Shown in pieces: positions 1 to 11,753 of a stretch of 64,000 bases of DNA; position 1 is the stretch's first letter; every line of letters starts with the position of its first letter. Source of the stretch: Antedon mediterranea (Eukaryota; Echinodermata; Crinoidea; Comatulida; Antedonidae). The translations under genes were made by a program, and so were the position numbers. The notes beneath the pieces are model-generated. The model worked only from the letters and a program-made list of their open reading frames with translations. It was not told the DNA's origin and did no database searches. Location of the stretch: assembly GCF_964355755.1 (NCBI RefSeq), contig NC_092670.1, forward strand, positions 29,687,795 to 29,751,794. The letters run 5' to 3'.

Positions 1-570
1 AAATATTTTATTTTAATGATTTTCTAGGGTACAATTTCGAAAAAAAGACATTGGTTGATTTTGCCGTTAAATTACAGATAATCGTTTTGTTCAAATACAT
101 TTAATTTTACATGACAATATATTAAAACCATTTATGAATTTATTTCACTAACAATATTTTTCCGATAATCAGCTAAATTTACAAATATTGTGTTTTTCCA
201 ACACCCTAAAATTTAGCAATTTTGAACTAAATTAGAAAAGTAGGGCGCCCTCTCCGAGTCGAAATTTGACACGATTTGTCGACTGGCTGTCCCACTGAAC
301 AAATGTTGTTTTTAAAGTATAAAACTATATTCATAATAGTGCATATTCATGCATGATATGTTTTCAGACATTTTCGACAATGTAGAAAAATAACTAAATT
401 CAAATGTATGTACAGTATTATAATGTGTCAAAATTATTATTTATACAAAGGTTATTATCACATTGGACACCACAGCTACTGTATGTATCGTCATCATAAA
501 AGATTTTATGTGAATGTATTTTGCACCATTTTATTTTGTAATAACCAATATATTGTTAGAATTATATTTT
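1..570. other. Intergenic AT-rich sequence
   Basis: I see no coding sequence, RNA gene or clear repeat boundary here. The open frames are short and low in complexity. The first protein-like sequence begins near 571, just after a possible acceptor TTTTCAG. Confidence 0.5.
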
Positions 571-2975
571 CAGAATGGCATCAGAAGAAAAGAGACGTTA
601 ATTCAAATTTAGATGTAGGGTAGTACTAAAGGAAAGGACCAAACAGTTGTCTAATGTGGAAGAGTGGTCGAAGAAGAAACACCCCCCCCCCCCCCAAAAG
701 ACGAAAGGTCAAATACGCGACTACCGAGAAAGACTTAAAAAAAGATCCTAATCGATACCGTGAAGAATATTATATTATTTAATGAGCAAAGGGCTAAACA
801 GAGAGTGAAGATCAGATTACGTGTGGCAAAGCATCGTGCTGCAAATATTTTATTTTAAATGTTTTCTGTAATAAATAGCTTAATAATGTACCATTATGAC
901 AATATTGCCAAATTAAGATTAAATGTAATGACAATACATAAATCTTTAATTTTGTAGGCATAGCTGAAATTAGGAAGACACCCAAGACACGAAGTACTAT
1001 TGATAAACAGAAAGAGTATTGGAGACATAAAAAAAGAGAACAGGGAGCAAAAAGAACATCACAGCAACACCGGCGGGAAAAGAAGCGGAGGCGAGCAAAA
1101 TATGCAGAAAATAAAGCTGAAGTAATCAGGTTATTGAAGACGTCAAAGGTAAAGAGAACTTTGAAGAATGATGCATCTTTAGTCTGAACAAGAACAGAAA
1201 GCAGGAATTCCTACAGGAAACAACTGAAGCAATCAAATTAACCATGTCAAAGCTGAATAAAAAGAAATCTAGCTGATCTGAACAAGAAACGAATCCTAAT
1301 TACCTCATCAGTCATAAAGAAGAAGCGGGTGCGACAACATATGAAATACAAATCATTAAAAAAAGCATTCACAATGCAATCTCTGAATGCTCTCAGGAAG
1401 AAGAAGAGCGACTCGCTAGATATTGAAACAGTGAAGCAGGTTGAAAACTTTTTTAATCGTGGGGACATATCTAGAAGCCTACCGAATGCGAAAACAATTG
1501 GAAACTTGGTTGTTGGAAGAAAGGTGAGGAAACGCAGATTACATAGTGCCTACATACAGTTCAATACAGATAATCCGGGAAAAAGTGCCTTCGAGAAGAT
1601 AAGACCAAAGCCTATACTTACCATGGACAATAACAAGCATGAGGCCTGCCTTTGTGAGTATTGCATCAATATAGATTTCAAAGTAAAATCACTCTCAGCC
1701 TTTGCATATTTCCATCAACTAGACCAATGTACCATTAAAGATTGATACGACGCATCAAATCATACGCTTTGTCCAAAGAATGGATTAGAAAGAAAGAGAG
1801 CATGTTTGGACCAAAGTAAAAATACAATTATAATCAGTATAAATTACAGAATATTCATCTGGTTTTTTTTTTATTTCTAATTATTTAAAAAAAATTAATT
1901 ATCTTCTTTTTGATGATCTGATATCAATTTAAATAACATTTTTTACTAACCTGACATTTTGATGAATATTATTGTTTGCGTTGCACTCACTGCCTGTTTT
2001 TTCACGCTGCTGCTCTAGCCCGCTACGTCCCATTAGGACTACTCAATCAGAAGCTAAAGCAAGCAGCAGTTATAGTTCTAAGGACAGACAGTTTTGTGAA
2101 AATGGAAACTCCACTATGATTTATTGATTCCAGTAGACCCAAAAAACGGCTGGGAAAGAGTCTATTAGGACATGTCATGCTAAAATTACAAATCCCTATA
2201 TTCACTGTGTCAGTGTCAGATATTCATTGAATTATTATCGAAACAGTCCATTAAAGTTTGTGTTTGTAATAGGATACTTCACAATTGAAATATCTAGGGT
2301 GATGAAGTGACCCCCAGATTTGACCTTAGCAATAAAATTAACTAAAGTGACAGAAATTGAGTATTCACTTCTGTAACAAAAAATAATATTTATTCACATA
2401 TAAAAAATGAAAAGAAACCCCAAAACCATTGTCTGACAGACAATTTAAGTATTTGTTGCTTTAAATTACATTTTTTCAGGTAAAATAACTATTGTATCTA
2501 TTATGTGACAATAAAATGACACATTCAAAAACATTTGAAATAAAAAATATTTTTCAATAAGCGAGCAGCGTTTTTTGTAAGAAATATTTCTTGTTTAGAA
2601 TGCATTGACTTCACACTTTTTAGTCAAGGCCTGCTAGAACTGATATCGTCAGTAAATATCAACTCTTCTGACTATTTTCTACTATTTAATAATTTTATAA
2701 TATGTATATTTACAGATCAGATAACCTGGCAATGTGGCGACTGGGTTTTTGTTGTGTATGTAGGATTAAATACCCCGGAATTGTAATGCAGGCAGATCAA
2801 TAATGATGAAACCGAGGTAGACTGCATGCAGAAGAGTGGAAAGTTTTGGAAGTGGCCTATTGGGTGCCCGACCAATAAGGACATCCTTTGATATGTTCGG
2901 GAAAATATTGTTAAAAAGGTCGAACCACCAATTCCTGTTTCAAAACGAGGGCTAAATAAATTTTCTGACTTTTGA
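571..2975 (+). pseudogene. Broken gene of a multicopy transposon-associated Cys-rich family
   Basis: Three plus-strand coding-like blocks lie in the order expected for a protein family that I recognise as widely repeated in cnidarian, echinoderm and fish genomes but cannot name. Block 1 (about 571-1190) is very basic, with YWRHKKREQ-like residues, is interrupted by a C14 run that shifts the frame, and has a short intron at about 860-957. Block 2 (1329-1745) has a 138-residue open frame with a CLCEYC cysteine cluster followed by stop. Block 3 (2716-2975, after a TTTACAG acceptor) has GDWVFVVY, KSGKFWKWP and PPIPVSKRG motifs split by at least one frameshift. The central part of the family is missing. 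It is probably a dead transposon-derived gene. A second fragment of the same family lies at 24.5-25.3 kb. The blocks are clear; the function is unknown. Confidence 0.55.
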
Positions 2976-2999
2976 ATTTTCCATATGAAAACAAAAGTT

Positions 3000-3515
3000 A
3001 AGGTTGATAATGTTTGTTATGTATGTGCATCCCACCTTGATACCTTGATATGTAAATTAGGCTAGTCACAATTTGTTGTAGTCACTGTTCATTGTATGAG
3101 AGCGGTGCACTATAAGCGATACATTGTATTAACGTTGTTGTACACCTTCAATGCTCCGTGTGGAGACATAATCATACATAAGTGAGCCCTAGTATCAGGT
3201 ATTTACATTATACAATTCGTATTTATTATTTACTAATGATTTATAATAATTTAGTTAGGTTTGATAGACATAATGATCATAGTATGTGTGATAAGCCGTA
3301 GTATACGTTAGGGACGTGCTTTATGGCGCCGTTTCAATTGTTTCTCTGTTTGTTTTGTTTTAGTTTACCGGATGAACGGATGAATAGAAATAAAGTGAGC
3401 AAGTATAGCTCAAGAAAGAGAAGCTATTCTTCTGTGGTTTTGTCCGCGTTTAAACTGCGGGCTTTCCATGCAGAACAATGTTAGTTATATTAGTTTTGTA
3501 ACTGGTTAGTATCAA
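3000..3515 (+). repeat. Possible LTR upstream of a Bel/Pao remnant
   Basis: The stretch has LTR-like composition: a CACTATAAGC TATA-like site near 3108, an AATAAAGTGAGC polyadenylation-like site near 3390 and a TGGTTAGTATCAAC primer-binding-like sequence at about 3502-3515. It precedes the Bel/Pao pol fragment on the same strand. No second LTR was found, so the call is weak. Confidence 0.25.
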
Positions 3516-4130
3516 CTTGAATATCATTATTGTTGTCGCACATGATGGCATATTTCATTGCTTGGATTGATTAGTGTAAATTACCTATTATTGCTAGTAA
3601 ATGTATATACTTGAGGTATATTCTGTTCATTTTTTTATTGTTTACATTTAATTTTTAAACAGCAGTGACTTTACAAATCTTTTATATAGAAATTAAATCA
3701 ACTTTAACAGCTTTGCATATGTCATAAGCCATTTTTTAAACTTGAAAAGTTGTGATTTAAATAATAAATAATATTTTTCTGCATTGAAGATGTTCCCAAA
3801 AGCTATTTAAAATATCCAATTTAAACAGTTTAATGTTACTATAATAACATATAAGAGGGATAGATAATGTGATTTTGGTGTCTCTGTTACACATGAAATT
3901 TGCTATATATGTTAATACTACAGTATATAAATGCTGTTACATAGAGACAACAGATTTAATGTGTATATTGCATTTTTTTTAGTTCAAATACATGATATAC
4001 TATTTAGAATTGATTATTAGACTTGTCACACTTTGAAATTCTGACCCTAATGTCACACCTTATTGGCCCCTTTATTTAAATATGGAAACACCAATCCCCT
4101 ACCAAGTTTTTAGGAATAGAGTGGAATCCC
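3516..4130. other. Non-coding AT-rich stretch
   Basis: No coding similarity or repeat boundary was seen. It may be the eroded interior of the retroelement whose pol fragment begins near 4135. Confidence 0.4.
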
Positions 4131-4134
4131 CGAA

Positions 4135-4640
4135 ACGACAAGCTTAAGATACCAATACTAACGTACTGCGAAGAAGCGATGATACTATTGAGAAATTTGT
4201 GGGAAAAGAAAGTAGATTGGGACTAAGGGATTGATCCTGAAGACTTGGATGAATGGCGAAGTTTCCTGAAAGATGTTGAGAACTGTGAAAAGACATCAAT
4301 GCTTCAAAGTATAAATTCAGGCAATCAAAGAGAAAACCCTACGTTGCTCATATTCTCGCCAAGAAGCTATAGGACAGTTGCCTGCATCAGTCCTCATGTC
4401 TTAGAATCTTGATTGCTGCTAAAAGTAGACTTTCCCCCTCAAAATAACAAATGTAGTCAGGAGTAATGAGTGTTCGATTAGCTAAAACCATCATAGAAGA
4501 GAGCGGAATTCCGTCTGATAGGGTGTTATATCTAGTAGATAACAATATTTGTTTTGTTCTTTGGGAGGATCTGATAGACATGTTTCTGGCTGGCATGCCC
4601 TTAACAAAATTTGTAAGGCCCTTGAAAATGTGTCAAACAT
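4135..4640 (+). pseudogene. Degraded Bel/Pao-type retrotransposon pol fragment
   Basis: Plus-strand pieces match, in order, the region after the reverse transcriptase of Bel/Pao elements. A LWEKKVDWD...DPEDLDEW segment lies near 4195-4260, an AAKSRLSP segment near 4415-4437, and a VRLAKTIIEESGIPSDRVLY segment at 4469-4528. The last corresponds to the typical RLAKTI...LVDN stretch at the RNase H-like start. Several stops and frameshifts separate them. The fragment is non-functional. The assignment rests on the remembered spacing of these motifs in Bel/Pao polyproteins. Confidence 0.55.
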
Positions 4641-4662
4641 TACAGCAACAAAGAACCGACAC

Positions 4663-5247
4663 CATGTTTACCACATTTTTATGTGTTTTCCTGAACTAAA
4701 CAGGTTATAACTTTGTTTTAAAGACTTTTTACAGTAACCTGTAATGTACATACCTCTTTTATAACGTACTAGGTCAGTTTCTGAAAAAATTGAGAAAAAT
4801 ATTCCGATAGCTTGATATTTTTGTTGAGGTTATTACATGATACACACAAAAAAAAAATTTTATTTTGAGCTAAAAGTCCATCTTTTTGGTTTAATAAAAG
4901 CTATCTAGCAGATATTAATACACAAAATTCATATTTTATTGCATAGATATTGTGATTATCTTTCCAATAAAATATGCGTTTGTGTAAGAATGGCTGTACA
5001 AGATTGTTTGTACTGGACCAAAAAGATGGATTTTTAGCACAAAATCAAAATATTTTTAGCATGCACCATGTGTAATAACCTCAGGAAAAATATCAAGCTA
5101 TAAAAACATTGTTTTCATTTTATCTCAGAAACTTACTTAGTATATGGTAGAAGGTGTATGTAAGTTACACGTCACTGACAACAATCTTTTAAAAAGTTAC
5201 AACCAGCTAAGTTTATGAAACCACATAAAATAATGTGGGATTTTTTG
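4663..5247. mobile_element. Fold-back / MITE-like element with about 200-bp inverted arms
   Basis: The left arm (about 4663-4900) and the right arm (about 5008-5247) are imperfect reverse complements. For example, ATAGCTTGATATTTTT near 4808 pairs with AAAAATATCAAGCTAT near 5087, and TAAAAGTCCATCTTTTTGG near 4871 pairs with the block near 5018-5036. The loop is about 110 bp and AT-rich. There is no coding capacity, so it is probably a non-autonomous DNA transposon or old palindrome. No flanking duplication could be fixed. Confidence 0.6.
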
Positions 5248-5559
5248 GGAAAAAATGAAGATTGAGGGCGCTGTTCACATAAGTAAAAATACACTTTTTG
5301 CCTGTATCTAATTAAGTTTTAGCCATAATAATTTGAAAATAGTCTTATTTGATAGATAATTAAATTTTCTTTATATAAAAAAAAACAACTTTATAACTTT
5401 ATATTAAATACACATGTGAAGTGCTTAAAATCAGCAAATATGACACATTTTAATATTATAACAAATGCTAGTGATGTTAATAAATTACAAAGTTATAAAT
5501 AATATTCTTGTACATTTCTATAAAAGTAAATTTTTCGAACCATTTCACAAAAACAACCA

Positions 5560-5950
5560 TTTTACGGCCAATAGTTTTTGAGATTAAAGAAATGTGTACT
5601 ACCAGTACAGGTCAAAGGTCAATAAAATATTTCGGGTCATTTTCTTGTAAAAGTTCTTATTAGACTGAATAGAAAAATATACCTTCAGATTAATTTGAGC
5701 CCTATTTAAAGTTTGTCCAACTATTAGTTACGGAGTTATATGATATGTAGGTCAAAGGTCAAATATGCCAAAAATCATACTTCCAGTCATTTTTTGACAA
5801 ACTTTTTCATTAGAACGAATATTAATATGCATCTCCCAAATAATTTGACACTAAAATTATTTCATTTAATGTAAGCGTTGCAAAGATATGATCATTTTGT
5901 TTTCAATGGGTCAAAACATTCAAATTGAGGTCAGAGGTCAAAGATGAATT
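5560..5950 (+). repeat. Degenerate repeat carrying three DR1-type half-site pairs
   Basis: Three diverged units each end with a direct repeat of AGGTCA spaced by one base: AGGTCAAAGGTCA at 5609-5621 and 5749-5761, and AGGTCAGAGGTCA at 5928-5940. The flanks share TTTGACAAACTTTTTCATTAG-like text with ATTAGACTGAATA / ATTAGAACGAATA. The DR1 arrangement is the established RXR/HNF4-type binding motif. Whether it acts here is unknown. Confidence 0.5.
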
Positions 5951-6362
5951 TTAGAAATTTGACAACATGGGTTTTTATAACCAGCATGATTCACATATTC
6001 ATAAAACACAATGTTTACACTTTCCCCATGATCTGCACACGAAAATACATAGGGATCTGGACTATTTGCACTGAATTAAATTGCACTAAACCTAATAAGA
6101 AAAAATTGATATGATGTGCACGGGGATTCTAGTTTTAAATTCTTTTAACTAAACCAATTATCTAATCCCAAATAAATAGTTCAGAGAAAACACAGTGGGT
6201 GGCAATTGCTTAGCGAAACAAAAAAACAATTGCGCGCAATCCCACCAATCAAGGACAAGTCCTGTGCTGGTGTATCTGGCTGACACCATGCGCTGCAGTG
6301 CAGACATTCTATTTCGATAGTCATTTCGCTATTATTTATACTACTGTAAACATCAACTTTCA

Positions 6363-6556
6363 CGACTACCGTTTTTTAATTTACCACCGCTCTACTTTTG
6401 ACCACCGATTTTTATATTGACTACCGCTTATACTTTTGACCGCCGATTTACTTCTTGACCACCGCTTTACCATTGACAGCCGATTTTTATTTTGACCACT
6501 GCTATAAATACGTTTGACCGCCGATTTACTTCTTGATCACGGATTTTTGCATTTTA
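6363..6556 (+). repeat. 19-bp minisatellite, about ten copies
   Basis: Units of about 19 bp follow GACCRCCGMTTTWYWTTTT. GACCACCGCT-type and GACCGCCGAT-type units tend to alternate. The array ends just before the pseudogene at 6606. Confidence 0.7.
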
Positions 6557-6605
6557 AACGACTTTCGTTATTGTCGACCCGTCATTTGTTGGAACAACAA
6601 TTTTT

Positions 6606-7830
6606 TTGCATTTCTGTCGTTCGCAAATTGCGATGCTTAATGAGGCGTTTTTGTATTACAGTGATGATTGCTTACGAATGTCTTGCGACGACAAGAACAA
6701 AGTAAACGTAGGAACATTAGCGGTAAGTTGTTACCACCAAATTAATCGTTTTTTTCCGGAAAATGATCAACCAGATTATTTCGATCATGACTTTCCATAT
6801 TCCGACTCAAAGATCGTCCCATCTGGATATCTAGTAATGGAAACAAAGGTGCGACAGAATGGCCGATCAAGGAGTGCGGAAAGATTCGGTCGTTCTGTCA
6901 ATTCAATCGGAGCACGTTCAAGATCACTGAGCCGGATTCCGACTCATAATGATGGAAACCGATATTATACGGACAATCAGCAACGCATGCATGTTCGTTA
7001 CGGTAGGACAGGCCCAGCCTTCGTTTTCAACCGGGCTTGTAAGTTTCATGCATCAAATGCTCAAACGCATGCAAATGATATGTACAACATTTTACGTGAA
7101 TACAATAAAGAAGACAAATCAGCAATCCTTGTGCTATCTGACCGGACAACCAAGTCCACCAAAACGCTCATTTCACATGGTCGGCTGTGGAGAGATTTAA
7201 ACTTTGATTTCTACCCCATCGCTAACCATGCAGCCGACCATTCAGCGAAAAATCCCGTCGAATATTTATGGGCACCGCTTTCAAAACGGTTGGTGTCTGT
7301 TACCCTGCCCATCACTCTTCCAGGTGAAACTGTTCCTCCAAGTGAACAAACTGCTCTAAAACAGAAGAAGAGAGACGCGAAAATATCGTACGGTATTTGA
7401 CCATGCAATTGATACATTAAACAACTACTTGACAATAAAACATGATGGATATGATATAAACCCAATCAAAGTGGCATGCGCGGAACTGCCAGGACCCTAT
7501 TCAGACTCTGAACTGCTTGATACATTTACTAAAACAGGAATTCGAAAGATTCTGCAAACTCCTTCTCTAAATAAGATCAGAGAGGAGTATATCTTTTTTC
7601 TCAACCACTGTATTCGCAGAACGAACCTTATTGAATTTGTAAAATGCGAAAGAATAAACTGTAATCACTGTACAATGAATCCACCAAAGAAAACGAAGTT
7701 TATGGACTATATTAGACGGTCGGGCGGAAGAATGCCAACAAAGAACGAAAATCAACCTGGACACTATTATACATGGCTTGAAATGAAAAATCGAGTATTC
7801 CACATGAACAAACCCATGATAGGTACAAGG
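6606..7830 (+). pseudogene. DDE-transposase-like gene, one frameshift
   Basis: Two overlapping plus-strand frames (6606-7400 and 7429-7833, which reads open back to about 7370) form one protein of about 400 residues if a one-base frameshift near 7370-7380 is bridged. Visible motifs are DDKNKV (about residue 27), VLSDRTTKS (about 179) and NPVEYLWAPLSKRL (about 217). The last resembles the NPIEHLW motif around the catalytic Glu of DDE transposases, so the candidate triad is Asp...Asp...Glu. A CERINCNHC cysteine cluster follows. The second frame ends at a donor-like AG|GTAAAA (7828). I believe this is a multicopy domesticated or relict transposase family seen in corals and echinoderms. I cannot name it. 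Confidence 0.6.
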
Positions 7831-7833
7831 TAA

Positions 7834-8560
7834 AATTATGTTTGTCTTGCCTAACTGTACTGTATGTATTTCCGTTTGTTTTTGTCACACCCCGGGCCCA
7901 TGTAACTTAAATTTCGTTTTAAAAGTATGTGTAATACTAATAGTGCACATTAAAACATATTGCGTGGTAGCCATAGAAGATTATACTGTACCATATTGTC
8001 GCTTCAAATAATTGTCAAATTATTAAAATACTAGAAACCCAAAATGCATTGATCATGTGAATAACATTAATTATTGTTTTTTATTTAGAAATAGACAGTG
8101 AATGTCCGTCGATGGAGAAACGGACTAACACCGAGAAACGAAATGTAATTATGTATTTACTTCAAAATCCGATGAAACCCAGCATCATTCAATAATGCAC
8201 AGCCGACAAGGAAGAAAGCTGTAGTCTAATACATACACTTTTTACATCTGCTTAAATTGTTACAAGTTGTTTACAAGTTGTTACATTTTGCAGATGTGAA
8301 GGGTATAACATTGTTTAGCTAAAAAGCCACTTTAAGGTAAATTAGAGAAACAATAAATATAGTATAAAAATAAAAATACTGTAGTAAATAAACAACTGAT
8401 AGATAATACCATCGTAATAAAACAGAAGTTATTGTTCATTTGTTTGTTTATTTACAGAAGTCCATAAGCCGGAATTGTCACCCACAAAGGCAGCGGTAGC
8501 ATTCAAAGTATAAATCAGCCTGCTTCTTAAGCCAATTAACTATTATGTAACACTTTCAGC
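7834..8560. other. Non-coding stretch with a possible small exon
   Basis: A short open stretch after TTATTTAG at 8089 contains SECPSMEKR-like residues, but its phase does not match the donor at 7829. I would not call it an exon. Nothing else is recognisable. Confidence 0.3.
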
Positions 8561-9243
8561 GACGCATAGAAAAAGCGGTACACCAAACAATTTTGCAGTT
8601 AAACATCCAACACTTTATATTTGTTTCATTTGTGAACAAATTGTTATTGAAGGCAGAACTGTTTTTTTACGAACACAATGCAGGCCTCGAATTTTACCGC
8701 GGCCACCGCGGCCAGTGCCGTCGGTGCCCTCCCAGTTGGCCTCAATGCCCTCGAAAATGAATAGCACCCACGGCCACTACTGGCCTGCCCTTTTTTTTGC
8801 GTTGGCCGCGAGTGCCCTTCCCGAGTTTTACCACAATAAAAACCATTGAATTAGATAGAAAATAATGTCAAGAAGATTTGTTTACACGACGCGGACGAGA
8901 CGCAAAACTATCGCCTGTCTTCGTTGCAAGGGGATTTCCCTAAACGCATTTATTAATACACAAACAGTAAACAAAACATCGAACATTGCAATAGGGTAAC
9001 CAAAACAATATCATCCCGGCCGCCGTGCGTGGTAAATCATGGTATAGATAGTACATTAAAATACAGGGGTGTAAACTTTTAATAATCAAGCTAAAAACGT
9101 TCCTCGATCGGAGGTTACTGAAAGTATTAAAGTCGCACAATAATCGAGCTAGCCGCCTTCGATAAAAAAAATTACACGCACTCCTAGCTAGCCTAGCCTA
9201 TCCTCCCGCCGCCGATCCGATCGAACACACGCAATTCAATGCA

Positions 9244-9398
9244 TTGGGAAAACAATTCTATTTGACGCACACGCACCCTCTGATAAGAAATTTCACACAT
9301 TACACCACACAACGTCGAGAGTACGCGCGAAGGATCGGCGGATCGGATCGTTGGAAAAACAATTCCTTTTGACGTACACGCACCCTCTGAGAAGAAAA
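9244..9398 (+). repeat. 48-bp direct repeat inside the 3.7-kb element
   Basis: TTGGGAAAACAATTCTATTT at 9244 and TTGGAAAAACAATTCCTTTT at 9350 start two about 48-bp copies that continue through GACG.ACACGCACCCTCTGA. GATCCGATCG / CGATCGGATCC-type palindromic text precedes each copy. Confidence 0.55.
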
Positions 9399-9735
9399 TA
9401 CCATGTGCGTTCCTGCATGGTGTAGTCCATTATACGTGTAAAATTAGGGGTGTTTACCTTTAGCACCAAAGTTAAACCTGCACCCTGCACCCACCTCAAT
9501 CCAGCAGACAGATCATCGAAAAATCTTGTTTAACAACGTCGTACACTAAATTACCAAACGCGTTTTTACCGAATTCAAGGAAATGGTATAGTCCAGAATA
9601 CACGTGCCGAAGGCTAAACAGAGAGAGATAGGGGTCGGTGTCCGTCCGTGTTTTGAATTCTTATAAATATGGGTTATACTAACAAAAAAGCTTCAGAAAT
9701 CGAAACTCGCAAAATAACTATAATTTATATTCTAC

Positions 9736-11753
9736 TAGGTATCCCAATGAAGCGGATTTTCGTTACCGCGATTTTAACACGTTCGTGAAATTTCAAAAAG
9801 TGACGTGTCTTTGAAGTTAAAAATATACTATTTCTGATATACACATGTGAATAAAAATTATATGTCTGGAAAGATCTTGTTTAAGGGATTATTTTCATAT
9901 ATTTTTAATCTATGTTTATTAAATATTTTAATAGAAAACGCGAGTTAAAAATGAGGTACAAAAGCCGGCGAGCCGAAATCCGCGCGCTAAAAATAACTTT
10001 GGAAAACACCTACCCATTTTCAAAACACGATCGCACGAGGTCCATAATAGGTGGTGGAGTAATTTTTGTTGCATGTTATCAGGCTTTAAATACTCTTTAT
10101 TTTGATATGTAAATCGGTTATTATTATTATGTACATCCGCCTCAAATGTCAATTTTAACGATAAAAATTGAATTTTTTAGTCTTTCTCATTATCAAAATC
10201 TGGCTAATTTAGTATTGAATTGAAGCTAATTTATATTTCTGTTTGATAAACCACATCGTTTTATTTGACTTTGCGTGGACCTCGTGCGAAGAGGCCAACA
10301 AGACCAACCACTGAAAAAAATAATCCCTACCATAAATATCAGTGTTTACCATTTTCCTTACGGGGGGGATTCAGTTCTCCGCTTATTACTAAATTATCGT
10401 CGCCCACACAATGTGCATGGTATGCATGTATTAGCGCGTTAATTAATGATTGGATAACCCCTGCAGTGGACTGTTCCATTTTCTGAACTAGTCTTCGCCG
10501 CACACGAGGCATGTCGAAAAATGTCGCCTCTCATGGAATATTTGCTTCGAAACGTCAATTTTACCGATTTATTAAATTATTTAATAAGTGGAATATTTAT
10601 AAATCTACTATATAAAGCAAGTACGTTAGGAAGAAATGTACCGAAGAAATTTAAGAAGCTTTGATTTTGCTATGCAGCGGCCGTAAGCCATTCTATGTAG
10701 GCGGCCGAAACGCTCTTTGGCCTGTGTTGCCGTTGTATGTCTACGCTGTTTCTAGGCCTAAATTTTATTCCGTATATTTCAATTCAAAGTGCAACTTTCG
10801 GTTAGAATAATCGAAAGGGAAATAAAATTAAACATGCTACAATTATACCATTGAGGTAATTACTTTGTTAAATAAAAAATTTGTTCCCGATATTTCTTAG
10901 GCAGAATTTAGCGTCAGGCTTTTATTTAGACCTTGCTAGCTAGGGGCCTATCTTAACTTGTAGTAGGCGCGGCCGAGTCTACGTTCGGCCCGGCGCTCCA
11001 AATGGAATCGAACACATAATAAGCACGGGCTTAATTCTTATTTTTGGCGGTTCGAAAATCAATTTAAATAATATATGATTATAAATATAACTTTAAATAC
11101 TAGAATTATTAAAAAAATGTATACTTACGAAAAATAATATTTAATGAAAAGAAACAATACCCACACAGTTTTTTAACGCAATATTTTTTTTTTTCACATT
11201 TTAACATTTTTTAACAATATTTTATGTTGTATTTCAGAATTACCTACCTGTCAATATAAATAACCTTACTAAAATACATATTACATTTTATGCAATGCAA
11301 AAAAAAAGAAGTTAATTCACACATTGGTTCAAAAGTTATGAATCATTTAAAGACAGGAACTTTTTGGGCATTTTTGCGACATTGGGAAAATCACGCGTAA
11401 AAAGCCCTCAGACGAATTTTGTAGGGCGAAAAAAAAAAATGTCGAGGACACCCAAAAAAAATTTTTTCTTGTACAACTCTGTTGTATCTATGGGTTTGGA
11501 AAAAATAAGAACTTTAAAATTATTAGTATAAAAGTTATAACCCTTCAAAAATGGGTTCAAATATAATTAGAAAAAGTGCCATTTTTCAAGCAAAAATCAC
11601 TGTTTTTTGGGCACTTTAACGGACCATAACTTTTGAATGGATAATCCGATTTCAATCATTTAAATTGCAAAAGTTTATGTTTAGTAAGTTCCTTCTGATT
11701 AACTGAAAGAAAAAGTACCATCATTAATTTGAATTTTTACATTGGGATACCTA
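9736..11753. mobile_element. 2.0-kb transposon with TIR TAGGTATCCCAATG and 7-bp target duplication (copy 1)
   Basis: The left end TAGGTATCCCAATG (9736-9749) and the right end CATTGGGATACCTA (11740-11753) are perfect inverted repeats. ATTCTAC flanks both sides (9729-9735 and 11754-11760). A sibling copy at 33223-35965 has the same ends with a different perfect 7-bp duplication. The interior is similar along its whole length in both copies, but I see no transposase, only a 66-codon frame shared by both (9912-10112). A 7-bp duplication would suit Dada-like (6-7 bp) or P-like (7-8 bp) superfamilies. This is inference. Confidence 0.8.

Noticed and set aside
9912-10112. 66-codon frame kept in both copies of the 7-bp-duplication element
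   Set aside because: The whole elements are similar, so retention of a short frame with six amino-acid changes is not evidence of coding.
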